Positions 45,492 to 53,616 of a stretch of DNA of 64,000 bases are shown here, one piece after another. Position 1 is the first letter of the stretch, and the number at the start of each line of letters is the position of its first letter. The notes under the pieces are model-generated. The model was not told where the DNA came from and did no database searches. It saw nothing but the letters and a program-made list of their open reading frames with translations. Origin of the DNA: Sphingobacterium thalpophilum (GTDB lineage: Bacteria > Bacteroidota > Bacteroidia > Sphingobacteriales > Sphingobacteriaceae); assembly GCF_901482695.1 (NCBI RefSeq), contig NZ_LR590484.1:248001-312000 (forward strand). Direction: 5' to 3'. A program made the position numbers and the translations under genes.

Positions 45492-46688
45492 TTAAAGGCT
45501 CACACCTAAAGTAAAGGCCACCCCCTTGGATTCAAGGTCCACATTCCCATATCCAATGCCTGTCAAAGGCAATTTAACAAACGGTTTAACACCCACATTC
45601 ACCTTGTCGCTAATTTTCCGTTCAATGGATACCGAAAAATCCGCTACGCCAAAAATATGTTGATTTTCTCCAACAACTTCATACACTCCACTTTTTTTAC
45701 TGTCCCCATAATTACCCCCACCTTCATAATCAAATGTATACTTCTCCTTCAACATGAAATAACTTGAAAGGCCCGCACTAACATTAAATTTTAACTTTTT
45801 ATTACGCAAAACAGTATAATTTGCTGTTAAAGGCACATCAATAACGTCACATACAGCACTGACACTGCTTGGCACCTGTGTCATCTCCGGCGGATTGGAT
45901 GGCGAATAAAATCTATATGCTGACTTATAATTCTTCTTGGCGTAGGTTGCCCCAACGGAAATGTGTAAACCTTTTGCCAAGGGATAAGAATAAGCCAAAC
46001 CGATGTTTTCACTAACTGAAGAGTTTCCAGCTCCCCTGACGCTCGTCAGATCAGGGCCTGCCAACAGACTGATCATAGGGCGTTCTTCTTGTGGTTTAGC
46101 TAATACATCCATACCTTTTGGTTGATAAGACAGGTCTGGCCGCTCTTCTATTGCATCGTCACGATGTATCTGCACGACCAGCTGGGATAGGGGCTTTAAT
46201 CGACCATTCATTTTGGGAATTGTTACAATACTATTCATGGCAATGCTCGTCATTTGAGAAGGTTTTCCGGTGACGAGCCGTACGCTATTAATTTGTTTCC
46301 AATCATGGAGCTCTATTGGATTTTGAAATGCTATATTGCGATCATCTTTCGGCGGAAATCGGGTTTCCTCTTTTTGTTTGACGCCTACTTCTGTTGAACT
46401 GTTCGTTTCTTTTTTAGAAGTTGCTTTCTGTTGGGCTATACTACCCTTATTGGCGTCCGATAAAGACTCCAGTTGAAACTGATCACTTTTCCAAATAAAA
46501 AACAAAGCAAAAACAGCCGCTACGGCAGCCCCCAGTACCAGAAATACAGCCATGTTTTTCCTTCTTTCATGGCGTTTCCCGTTCAATCTATCCTCTAGTT
46601 TCTGCCAATGTGATTCATTAAAGTCAAATTTGGCGTTACTTAGACCTTCCCTAAAAATTTCGTCAATTTTATTTTTATCCTTTTCCAT
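45492..46688 (-). CDS. Membrane protein with anti-sigma-like N-terminus and C-terminal beta-barrel
   Basis: The 398-residue protein has three parts. Residues 1-42 form a short cytoplasmic region (IDEIFREGLSNAKFDFNESHWQKLEDRLNGKRH) of a type found at the start of Bacteroidota anti-sigma-like proteins. A single TM helix follows (AVFLVLGAAVAAVFALFFIW, about 46-65), then a low-complexity linker, then a porin-like beta-barrel region (about 205-398, ending VAFTLGVSL). It is coupled to the ECF gene (TAATG overlap), so it probably holds or releases that sigma factor. How a barrel could sit on an inner-membrane protein is unclear. Confidence 0.75.
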   Translation of the reverse strand: MEKDKNKIDEIFREGLSNAKFDFNESHWQKLEDRLNGKRHERRKNMAVFLVLGAAVAAVFALFFIWKSDQFQLESLSDANKGSIAQQKATSKKETNSSTEVGVKQKEETRFPPKDDRNIAFQNPIELHDWKQINSVRLVTGKPSQMTSIAMNSIVTIPKMNGRLKPLSQLVVQIHRDDAIEERPDLSYQPKGMDVLAKPQEERPMISLLAGPDLTSVRGAGNSSVSENIGLAYSYPLAKGLHISVGATYAKKNYKSAYRFYSPSNPPEMTQVPSSVSAVCDVIDVPLTANYTVLRNKKLKFNVSAGLSSYFMLKEKYTFDYEGGGNYGDSKKSGVYEVVGENQHIFGVADFSVSIERKISDKVNVGVKPFVKLPLTGIGYGNVDLESKGVAFTLGVSL

Positions 46689-47329
46689 TATGTTTTCTCC
46701 TCAGTCTTACCACGTATAGCACCCCGAATCTTCACCATTTCAGCTAGACGGCTCCTTGCTTTATGCAGATTCGATTTGGATGTTCCGATCGCGATGCCCA
46801 ACATATCACTGATTTCTTCATGTCCATAACCGTCAATAGCATAGAGGTTGAAAACCGTTCTATAGGCAGGTGGGAGCTGATGTACCATCGCCAACAAATC
46901 CTCGTAGTCCAATTTGTGGCTAATCGAGTCATGATCAACAATAGTATGCTCATACATGGTAATATCTAAAGATATACCTTGTCGTATTTTTGCACGGTAA
47001 AAATCTATTGCCGTATTTGTCATGATTTTTTTTATCCACACGGAGAAGGGCTTTTGATAATCGTATTTGTCAATATGTTTAAAAACCTTGAAAAAGCGGT
47101 CGTTTAATATGCCAATAGCATCCTCTTTATTATCAGAATAACGCAGACATATCCCCAAAGCTATTGGATAATAAATAGTATAAAGATCTTTTTGAGATCT
47201 ACGGTCCCCATTGATGCATCCTTTAATAATATGGATAGATTTTTCGTCAACTCCTGTTATCGCCACTCGATATTGCTGCTTTCTTTTGATAAATATAGTA
47301 TTAAGTCTAATACGATCAGATACCACCAA
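46688..47329 (-). CDS. ECF-type RNA polymerase sigma factor paired with anti-sigma-like gene
   Basis: The 213-residue frame contains region 2 (YYPIALGICLRYSDNKEDAIGILNDRFFKVFKHIDKYDYQKPFSVWIKKIMTNTAIDFYRAK) and region 4 (QLPPAYRTVFNLYAIDGYGHEEISDMLGIAIGTSKSNLHKARSRL). Homology begins near residue 28, so the true start may be downstream of the first Met. Its stop codon overlaps the next gene's ATG (TAATG at 46686-46690), which is the usual sigma/anti-sigma coupling. The upstream region holds a long inverted repeat shared with the divergent lipoprotein operon. Confidence 0.9.
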   Translation of the reverse strand: MVVSDRIRLNTIFIKRKQQYRVAITGVDEKSIHIIKGCINGDRRSQKDLYTIYYPIALGICLRYSDNKEDAIGILNDRFFKVFKHIDKYDYQKPFSVWIKKIMTNTAIDFYRAKIRQGISLDITMYEHTIVDHDSISHKLDYEDLLAMVHQLPPAYRTVFNLYAIDGYGHEEISDMLGIAIGTSKSNLHKARSRLAEMVKIRGAIRGKTEEKT

Positions 47330-47378
47330 AGGTTGCCTGTAAAAAATATTTTTTTTCTTTCCTCTGCCAAGGCAACCT
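47330..47378. repeat. 9-bp inverted repeat in the divergent promoter region
   Basis: AGGTTGCCT at 47330-47338 pairs with AGGCAACCT at 47370-47378 over a 31-nt T-rich spacer. It lies just before the ECF frame's first codon and 40 nt before the lipoprotein gene at 47419, so it may be an operator or leader structure. Confidence 0.5.
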
Positions 47379-47418
47379 CCGCCTGTAATCTATCGTAATA
47401 TCTCAAAACGTAACACCA

Positions 47419-48264
47419 ATGAAAACGAACAAAAAAAATGTCACAAAAACCGCTTTAACAATTTTAGCGCTGTTTTTCTTTTTCTCTTGCTCCAAAGATG
47501 AAGAGCAGGATAAAGTTCAGCCCGGAGGCATACAGGTCGTTGCCAATAGCCGCTTCGGCAACATATTAACAGACGCAGAAGGCAAAACCCTCTACTTCTT
47601 TTCCAACGACACAAAGGCTACCTCAACGTGTAAAGGCAATTGTTTGGCCACCTGGCCGGTTTATTACAGTAGCCAAACAAGTACTGACCTGAAACTTGAC
47701 AAAAATCTGATTGGTGAAATCACTCGGGAAGATGGGGCCAAACAAAGCACATTTAAAGGTTGGCCGCTGTATTATTACGCTGGTGATAGCCAGGTTGGCC
47801 AGGTTAACGGCGATGCTATGAATAAAATCTGGTATGTTGCAAAACCCGATTATTTATTAATGATTGCCAATGGCCAGCTAATTGGACATGACGGAAAGAA
47901 TTATTTGGGAGATTATAGCGAGGGGATAGGGCCAACCAGCTACCTCACCGACGATAAAGGTAGGACACTTTATGCCTTCAAACCCGATAAATTCAATAAA
48001 AACACCTATACAGCTTCAGATTTTAGCAATGACGCTCTCTGGCCAATTTTTCAAAACGAGACTGGCTCGTTACCCTCACTGTTGAGGACAGATGATATGG
48101 CTGTTATCAACGTATTCGGAAGGAAACAATTGACATATAAAGGTTGGCCATTATATTATTTTGGTCAGGATCAGCAACGCGGAGACAATAAAGGAGTCAG
48201 CTTTCCGAAACCAGGTATCTGGCCGGTTTTGAACAACACGACGACAACGGCGCCCACAAATTAA
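47419..48264 (+). CDS. Lipoprotein with secreted repeats (Lipoprotein_15 / COG4315 type)
   Basis: The 281-residue protein has a signal peptide with lipobox-like FFFSCS (Cys about 24). The mature part has repeats of the FGNILTDAEGKTLYFFSND...TCKGNCLATWPVYY type: LTDxxGKTLY, a Cys pair around CKGNCLATWP, and FKGWPLYYYAGD, all seen again in the second half as LTDDKGRTLYAF and YKGWPLYYFGQD. This is the Lipoprotein_15 family, secreted beta-rich proteins of unknown biochemical role. It heads a four-gene operon with a cytochrome c, YceI and DUF5777 proteins. Confidence 0.87.
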   Translation: MKTNKKNVTKTALTILALFFFFSCSKDEEQDKVQPGGIQVVANSRFGNILTDAEGKTLYFFSNDTKATSTCKGNCLATWPVYYSSQTSTDLKLDKNLIGEITREDGAKQSTFKGWPLYYYAGDSQVGQVNGDAMNKIWYVAKPDYLLMIANGQLIGHDGKNYLGDYSEGIGPTSYLTDDKGRTLYAFKPDKFNKNTYTASDFSNDALWPIFQNETGSLPSLLRTDDMAVINVFGRKQLTYKGWPLYYFGQDQQRGDNKGVSFPKPGIWPVLNNTTTTAPTN

Positions 48265-48288
48265 TTGAATTAAAAGTTAGCATAACGA

Positions 48289-48705
48289 ATGATGAACGCC
48301 CAAACTTTACCATTAAAACGAAATCATCGACGCAACTACAGTTTAACGACGATTGTCGTCTTGATAATAGCTTCCATCATCACACTCGAAGGTTGTACTA
48401 AGAAGCAAGCGGAAGAACTTACGCCCGACCCAGGAGGTGAAAACGAAACGGTCACAACAGCAAATGTCTCGTATGACAATTTTGTCAAGGCCCTTTTTGA
48501 AACCAATTGCGGTTCCTGTCATGGTAATGGTCGTCCTGCCAGTGCCCGATGGGCGTTCAGCGGCTACACTTCGGTCAAAAACAATATTGAAAAAATTAAT
48601 AACGCCGTATTGATCACCAAATCCATGCCCATAGGCCGGTCGCTGACCATGAAAGAATTAGAACTTCTAGATGCCTGGATTAAACGCAATACACCGGAAA
48701 AATAA
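48289..48705 (+). CDS. Membrane-anchored c-type cytochrome-like lipoprotein
   Basis: The 138-residue protein has a hydrophobic N-terminus (about 20-33) ending in LEGC, a lipobox. One CxxCH haem motif is present, NCGSCHGNGRP (about 74-84), and a C-terminal helical part with KSMPIGRSLTMKELELLDAWI contains a Met that could be the sixth ligand. This is the form of small haem c domains in Bacteroidota envelopes. It probably moves electrons at the membrane. It is gene two of the operon (24-nt gap upstream, 10-nt gap downstream). Confidence 0.85.
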   Translation: MMNAQTLPLKRNHRRNYSLTTIVVLIIASIITLEGCTKKQAEELTPDPGGENETVTTANVSYDNFVKALFETNCGSCHGNGRPASARWAFSGYTSVKNNIEKINNAVLITKSMPIGRSLTMKELELLDAWIKRNTPEK

Positions 48706-48715
48706 CACCAACACT

Positions 48716-49270
48716 ATGAAGAAGATTAACATATACACATTTATCCTGCTTTTGTTCCTTAAGATGACAACGTTTGCACAACAAACAAGCTCATTTATAG
48801 CAAAGGATGCAGATATCGCCTTCTTTAGTAAAGCTCCCTTAGAAGACATCGAAGCAAAAAGCAGCCTTGCTGTTTCGGCAATGAATATCAGCACGGGAGA
48901 TATCATCTTTCGGGTAAAAAACACCTCTTTCCAGTTCGATAAGAAGCTGATGCAAGAACACTTTAACGAAAACTACATGGAGAGTGAAAAATACCCTATT
49001 ACTGAATTTAAGGGTAAGGTCGAAGGGGCACAAAAACTGACGAAAGACGGAAGTTATACGCTCAACGTATCAGGCACACTCCAGACACACGGAGTCGCAA
49101 AACCTTACACCACTATGGTCGTATTCCATGTTAAAGACCACATAATAAAGGCGTCAGCCAATTTTCAGCTTAAGCTTGCAGACCATAAAATCAGTATCCC
49201 ATCTATCGTGGGAAAAAAAATAGCCGAAGTGGTAAAAGTCAGCGTGAATGCGCTTTACAAACAACAGTAA
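48716..49270 (+). CDS. YceI-family periplasmic protein
   Basis: MKKINIYTFILLLFLKMTTFAQ at 48716 is a signal peptide; the frame is open from 48671 but that overlaps the cytochrome gene. The 184-residue protein has the YceI beta-barrel pattern: ADIAFFSKAPLEDIEAKSS, DIIFRVKNTSFQFDKKLMQEHFNENYMESEKYPITEFKGKV, LNVSGTLQTHGVAKP, and LADHKISIPSIVGKKIAE at the end. YceI proteins bind long-chain isoprenoids such as quinones. With a cytochrome neighbour, an electron-transfer or quinone role is plausible but inferred. Confidence 0.9.
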   Translation: MKKINIYTFILLLFLKMTTFAQQTSSFIAKDADIAFFSKAPLEDIEAKSSLAVSAMNISTGDIIFRVKNTSFQFDKKLMQEHFNENYMESEKYPITEFKGKVEGAQKLTKDGSYTLNVSGTLQTHGVAKPYTTMVVFHVKDHIIKASANFQLKLADHKISIPSIVGKKIAEVVKVSVNALYKQQ

Positions 49271-49288
49271 AAATACAACACAGCGAAC

Positions 49289-50218
49289 ATGAGAAATATA
49301 CTATGGATTGGCCTGTGCCTCCTTTCGGCAAGAACTTTCGCTCAAGAAGACCTTGATAAGCTCATATCGATAGCGGCATCGAAAAACGAAAAAGTAACTT
49401 CAACATTTAAATCTGGCAACCTCATCAACTTAAAGACAACCGAAACAATTCATCGCAAAGAAATGGATTTTAGGGTCGACCATCGTTTTGGCGATATCGC
49501 CGGAAATGCTGGTGGTGTAAAGAATTTTTTTGGGCTAGACAACTCAACAGATATTAGAATAGGCTTTGATTACGGCCTGCTGGACAATCTCAATGTCGGC
49601 ATCGCCCGGGCAAAGGGAGCGACGGAAGTCAGACAACTTTATGAAGCCAATGTAAAATACCGTTTTTTAGACCAAACCGTTGATAATAGTATTCCTGTAT
49701 CTGTTGCACTGTTTGGAAGTACGACGGTGTCTGCCATGCAGGCTGCCGAAGATCAGCATTCGGCAGCAAGTTTTGGGCATTTTAGTGACCGGTTAAGTTA
49801 TGTAACCCAACTGATCATTGCCAGAAAATTTAGCTCAAAATTATCATTGTCCTTAGTTCCATCCTACCTGCATCGCAACTATACTGCTTACAAGGACCAA
49901 AATGACCTTTTTGCTCTGGGCGTAGGTGGACGGGCGAAAATCAGCAACCGTGTCGCGCTTGTTGCCGACTATATATTCCCTTTCCGGAAGTCGTCGTCCA
50001 AACAATATCGCGAGGACCTAACCGGCCAGCCTTATTACAATGCGCTAGGTGTCGGTCTTGAGATGGATACGGGAGGTCATATCTTCCATCTTAATTTTAC
50101 CAATGCGACGGCCATTCAGGAATCCCAATTTATCAGTGAGACCAATAGTACCTGGAGCAAAGGCCAATTCCGATGGGGATTCAGCATTGCCCGCCGTTTT
50201 AGTTTTAATAAAGATTAA
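49289..50218 (+). CDS. DUF5777 outer-membrane beta-barrel-like protein
   Basis: The 309-residue protein has a signal peptide (MRNILWIGLCLLSARTFAQ) and a beta-rich body: SGNLINLKTTETIHRKEMDFRVDHRFGDIAGNAGG, FFGLDNSTDIRIGFDYGLLDNLNVGI, RVALVADYIFPFRK, and a final RWGFSIARRFSFNKD. This matches the DUF5777 family, barrel proteins encoded next to YceI and cytochrome genes in Bacteroidota. It is the last gene of the operon (18-nt gap) and a hairpin follows. Function is unknown. Confidence 0.85.
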   Translation: MRNILWIGLCLLSARTFAQEDLDKLISIAASKNEKVTSTFKSGNLINLKTTETIHRKEMDFRVDHRFGDIAGNAGGVKNFFGLDNSTDIRIGFDYGLLDNLNVGIARAKGATEVRQLYEANVKYRFLDQTVDNSIPVSVALFGSTTVSAMQAAEDQHSAASFGHFSDRLSYVTQLIIARKFSSKLSLSLVPSYLHRNYTAYKDQNDLFALGVGGRAKISNRVALVADYIFPFRKSSSKQYREDLTGQPYYNALGVGLEMDTGGHIFHLNFTNATAIQESQFISETNSTWSKGQFRWGFSIARRFSFNKD

Positions 50219-50245
50219 CCAGAAAACCTTCTGATCACCACACGA

Positions 50246-50274
50246 CGGTAGAGGTCGACTCTAAACCTCTGCCG
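50246..50274 (+). terminator. Hairpin after the Lipoprotein_15-cytochrome-YceI-DUF5777 operon
   Basis: CGGTAGAGGT at 50246-50255 pairs with ACCTCTGCCG at 50265-50274 (one G-U pair, 9-nt loop), 27 nt after the stop. The U-tract is poor. Confidence 0.55.
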
Positions 50275-50436
50275 TTCCATTGAAAAGAGCAGTGAGGGAT
50301 TCAGCCATATAAGCAAGTCCAAATCCCTACCTTAGGTATATATCGCATATAAAAATGAGGCTAAGAACAGGTAATAACAAATAAATAATCAATACCTTTA
50401 TCCCTTTAGAATTGTGTTTGATACCAGATAAAAGAT

Positions 50437-52317
50437 ATGACGCCTGAAGATCGAATATTACAGCTAAATCAAGAGAATGCTCAACTAAAACAAAAAGTGT
50501 CGGAACTTTCCGAGTTTATTGAAAACGCGTCCATGCCTCTTCATTGGGTGAATGGAGAAGGTATTATCGTGTGGGCTAATAAGGCCGAACTTGAATTGCT
50601 TGGTTATGAGAAGGAAGAGTATATCGGTGCAAAGATCCAGGACTTTCATCAAGACCAAGATACTATTGCCGAGATCCTTCAGTTATTAGGCGATAATGAA
50701 CGGGTCAATGACTATCCTGCCGTCCTCAAATGCAAAGACGGATCGCTCAGACATGTGATCATTAACTCCAGCGCCTTGATCAAAAATGGCGAATTTGTTC
50801 ATTCCATGTGTTTTACCAAAGATGTAACGGCAGCAATGCTGGCTGAAGAGAGAAAAAATAAACTGACAGTTCTGCTCGAAGAAAAGGAAGAACGGTTACG
50901 CTTGGCGATGGCTGCAACAGGGCTCGGAACTTGGGACTGGGATTCAGAAAGCAATATGGTGTATCTTTCTGAGCGGTCGAAGGATATCCTGGGCATAGGA
51001 ACAGATGCGATTTATGCTGACAACCTCTTAGACATCGTCCATGTAGATGACAGAAGTTCAGTATTTGAACCCGTCAAACAACTCAGTGACAGTAGCTCCG
51101 ACGGACATTTCGAATTTACAGGCAGAATTGTAAAAAATCACAGGTATTCAACAGCTTGGGTAAAAGTGCAAGGTGCCGCTTACTTCAGTGATGGCAAAAG
51201 ATCCCGCAGAATAATCGGCACAATAATGGACATAACAGATCAAAAAAAAGCGATCGCAAAAAGTGCGGAAATGGCAGCAATTGTCAATTCATCGTATGAT
51301 GCAATTATCGGAAAGACATTAGCAGGCATCATCACAAGCTGGAACGACGCTGCCGAGAAGCTATTCGGATATAGATCAAGCGAGATAATCGGCCGATCCA
51401 TCTTGACGTTGATTCCAGAAGACAGGCAGCAGGAGGAAGACTACATTTTAGCACAAATGCGGAGAGGTGAGTCGATCAAACATTTTGAAACTGTACGCCG
51501 GACAAAAAGCGGAAAACTAATTGACCTGTCATTGACCATTTCCCCTATTAAAAATGAAGGAGGAGAAATAATCGGAGTCTCTAAAATTGCCAGGGATATC
51601 ACTGAAAAAAAACAGGAAGAGCGAAGAAAAAATGCTTTTATATCTATGGCTAGCCATGAACTTAAAACTCCGCTAACGAGTGTCCTGCTCAGTGCACAGC
51701 TTATGCAAAAACATGTGGAAAAATTTGGCCAGATCGGTAGTACTGTCGGGCAGAAAATTGAAATTCAAGTAAAAAAGATGATGGGGATGATCCAGGATTT
51801 TTTAAGTATGGCAGAAGTCGAAGGTGGAAAACTCCAGCTGCATAAATCATGCTTTCAGCTGGCCTCTTTAATGGAAGAGTGCAAACACGATTTTGACACA
51901 GTCTCCACCAACCACAAAATCGAGATGACCTGCGACGCTTCCATTGAAATTTTTGCTGACCGCAACAAAATCGGCCAGGTATTGACCAACCTTCTCGGCA
52001 ACGCCATTAAATATTCTTCTTCTGGTGGGACCGTAACAATAGGCTGTAAAAAGGTGGGCAATCGAGTGCGTATTTATGTACGTGATGAAGGCATCGGAAT
52101 TGATAAACATCATCAAAATAAGTTATTTCAGCCCTTTTACAGGGTGGATAATCTTAATACAACTACCATATCTGGTTTCGGAATCGGCCTATATCTTGTG
52201 GCGGAAATACTCCGTAGCCACAATAGCCGCATTCAGGTTGAAAGCGTGAAAGATAAAGGGTCAACATTTTATTTTGAGTTGTTGGAACATGGTTGCCCCA
52301 AAAAAGGGATTTTATAG
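50437..52317 (+). CDS. PAS-domain sensor histidine kinase
   Basis: The 626-residue soluble kinase has an N-terminal coiled coil (LNQENAQLKQKVSELSEF), a PAS domain (about 28-145), a second PAS (about 150-275, ATGLGTWDWDSESNMVYLSERSK), a third (about 285-395, AAIVNSSYDAIIGKTLAGIITSWNDA), HisKA with SMASHELKTPLTSVLLSAQ (His about 406), and HATPase_c with NLLGNAIKYSSSGG, DEGIGID and GFGIGLYLVAEI. The third PAS is closely similar to the second PAS of the kinase at 40738. No response regulator is adjacent. Confidence 0.9.
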   Translation: MTPEDRILQLNQENAQLKQKVSELSEFIENASMPLHWVNGEGIIVWANKAELELLGYEKEEYIGAKIQDFHQDQDTIAEILQLLGDNERVNDYPAVLKCKDGSLRHVIINSSALIKNGEFVHSMCFTKDVTAAMLAEERKNKLTVLLEEKEERLRLAMAATGLGTWDWDSESNMVYLSERSKDILGIGTDAIYADNLLDIVHVDDRSSVFEPVKQLSDSSSDGHFEFTGRIVKNHRYSTAWVKVQGAAYFSDGKRSRRIIGTIMDITDQKKAIAKSAEMAAIVNSSYDAIIGKTLAGIITSWNDAAEKLFGYRSSEIIGRSILTLIPEDRQQEEDYILAQMRRGESIKHFETVRRTKSGKLIDLSLTISPIKNEGGEIIGVSKIARDITEKKQEERRKNAFISMASHELKTPLTSVLLSAQLMQKHVEKFGQIGSTVGQKIEIQVKKMMGMIQDFLSMAEVEGGKLQLHKSCFQLASLMEECKHDFDTVSTNHKIEMTCDASIEIFADRNKIGQVLTNLLGNAIKYSSSGGTVTIGCKKVGNRVRIYVRDEGIGIDKHHQNKLFQPFYRVDNLNTTTISGFGIGLYLVAEILRSHNSRIQVESVKDKGSTFYFELLEHGCPKKGIL

Positions 52318-52324
52318 GCTGCTA

Positions 52325-52358
52325 AAGCTCACCATTTGGAATCCCAGATGATGAGCTT
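52325..52358. terminator. Hairpin between convergent kinase and hypothetical gene
   Basis: AAGCTCACCAT (52325-52335) pairs with ATGATGAGCTT (52348-52358), with one C-A mismatch. It lies just after the kinase stop and 37 nt before the stop of the convergent gene. Confidence 0.45.
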
Positions 52359-52394
52359 ATTTATCATACCTAAACCTGCTTTCTTAGCTACTTT

Positions 52395-52778
52395 CTACAC
52401 CGCCCAGTCAAACGGCTTTGTACAAGGATCACATTCAAATTTTAGCACCTTACCTAAGCTACGCGCTTTTTTCCCTTTTTTCACAAACACATAAGCGAGA
52501 TCCAGATACTCTTCCACTTCGTTCCCACTGTCATCCCTCCCCTTTAAGATCACAGAGTAATATTTGCCATCACTGTCTTTTTTATAAAACACTTCGTTAA
52601 CAGTGACTTTTTTGGGAGTTTCATTGTCACAGCAACTGCACCACAAAATAACAATGGGCTCTTTTTTAAGATAGGTCACTGCCGCCTCTGCCTGGGCCTG
52701 TGTCAATGCCTGTAGCTGATCTGCTCTGGACAACAGTGCAGTACATAGAAACAAAAAAAATAAAATGGTCTTTTTCAT
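52395..52778 (-). CDS. Small secreted protein with conserved cysteines
   Basis: The 127-residue protein has a signal peptide (MKKTILFFLFLCTALLSRADQ). The mature part shows PIVILWCSCCDNETPKKVTVNEVFY (three Cys, about 47-50), KYYSVILKGRDDSGNEVEEYLDLAYVFVK and a final Cys pair in FECDPCTKPFDW. The paired cysteines may form disulfides or bind metal. I do not recognise a named family. It is convergent with the kinase and transcribed alone; the upstream region to 53088 shows no further gene. Confidence 0.65.
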   Translation of the reverse strand: MKKTILFFLFLCTALLSRADQLQALTQAQAEAAVTYLKKEPIVILWCSCCDNETPKKVTVNEVFYKKDSDGKYYSVILKGRDDSGNEVEEYLDLAYVFVKKGKKARSLGKVLKFECDPCTKPFDWAV

Positions 52779-53088
52779 CTGTATAATTTATTTGTAAATA
52801 ACATTAGGTACTGGCACAAGCCAACCCGACAACTGGTCGCCTTGTACCTTAGAATAGAATACATATGGAAATTTTTATATTTCAAAGGATCAGTAATACA
52901 AATATTGTGCCTTTCATATGCCAAAGCCTGGCACGTTTTAAACGATGTCGGAGTAACGTGTATACTATGTTGACTGACGACCCACTCGAAAGTCTTTAAT
53001 TTTACAAACGTTTATGCCGTAGCTCCTGTTATCTAGAAGATAACCGAAGTAAACTCTTTGGACTGTAAAACACTCAACATTTAATCTT

Positions 53089-53562
53089 ATGACAGACACG
53101 ACACATGTGATTATCCACGCGGCCCGGCTGGGCAATCTGGAGGTTCTGGAGGAACTTATACGGCAAAACGCGGATGTAAACTGCCGTGACAGTAAGGGAT
53201 ACACGCCACTGATAATAGCCTGTTATAACAACAGGTATGAAGCAGCAAAATTGCTGCTCGAAGCCGGAGCTGATGTCAACGCACAGGACAATGGTGGCAA
53301 TACCGCGCTGATGGGGGTAGCATTCAAAGGATACACGGATATTGCTGAACTACTCATACGTTTCGGAGCAAACCTGAATATGCAGCATGGCAATGGTGGG
53401 ACGGCGCTTATGTTTGCAGCCATGTTTGGCAGAAACGACGTGCTCAAGCTCTTGCTCGAAAGCGGAGCAAATAAGGCCTTGCTCGATGTCCGCGGCCTGT
53501 CTGTCTTGGACCTGGCTGCACAACAGGGCAATGTTGCAGCCATAGATATCTTGCAAAACTGA
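53089..53562 (+). CDS. Ankyrin-repeat protein next to catalase
   Basis: The 157-residue protein is almost entirely ankyrin repeats of about 33 residues. Four or five units are visible: IIHAARLGNLEVLEELIRQNADVNCRD, YTPLIIACYNNRYEAAKLLLEAGADVNAQD, NTALMGVAFKGYTDIAELLIRFGANLNMQH, TALMFAAMFGRNDVLKLLLESGANKALLD and a last LSVLDLAAQQGN. There is no signal peptide. In other bacteria an ankyrin protein (AnkB) supports catalase activity; here the gene is convergent with katE and shares its terminator. The role in catalase function is inference. Confidence 0.9.
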   Translation: MTDTTHVIIHAARLGNLEVLEELIRQNADVNCRDSKGYTPLIIACYNNRYEAAKLLLEAGADVNAQDNGGNTALMGVAFKGYTDIAELLIRFGANLNMQHGNGGTALMFAAMFGRNDVLKLLLESGANKALLDVRGLSVLDLAAQQGNVAAIDILQN

Positions 53563-53578
53563 TGTTTATCTTCACAGC

Positions 53579-53602
53579 GAAGCCCGCCAAAAAGCGGGCT
53601 TC
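53579..53602. terminator. Shared terminator of the ankyrin and katE genes
   Basis: GAAGCCCGC (53579-53587) pairs perfectly with GCGGGCTTC (53594-53602) over the loop CAAAAA. It sits between the two convergent stops (53562 and 53617). Confidence 0.8.
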
Positions 53603-53616
53603 TAATTTTGCGTTTT

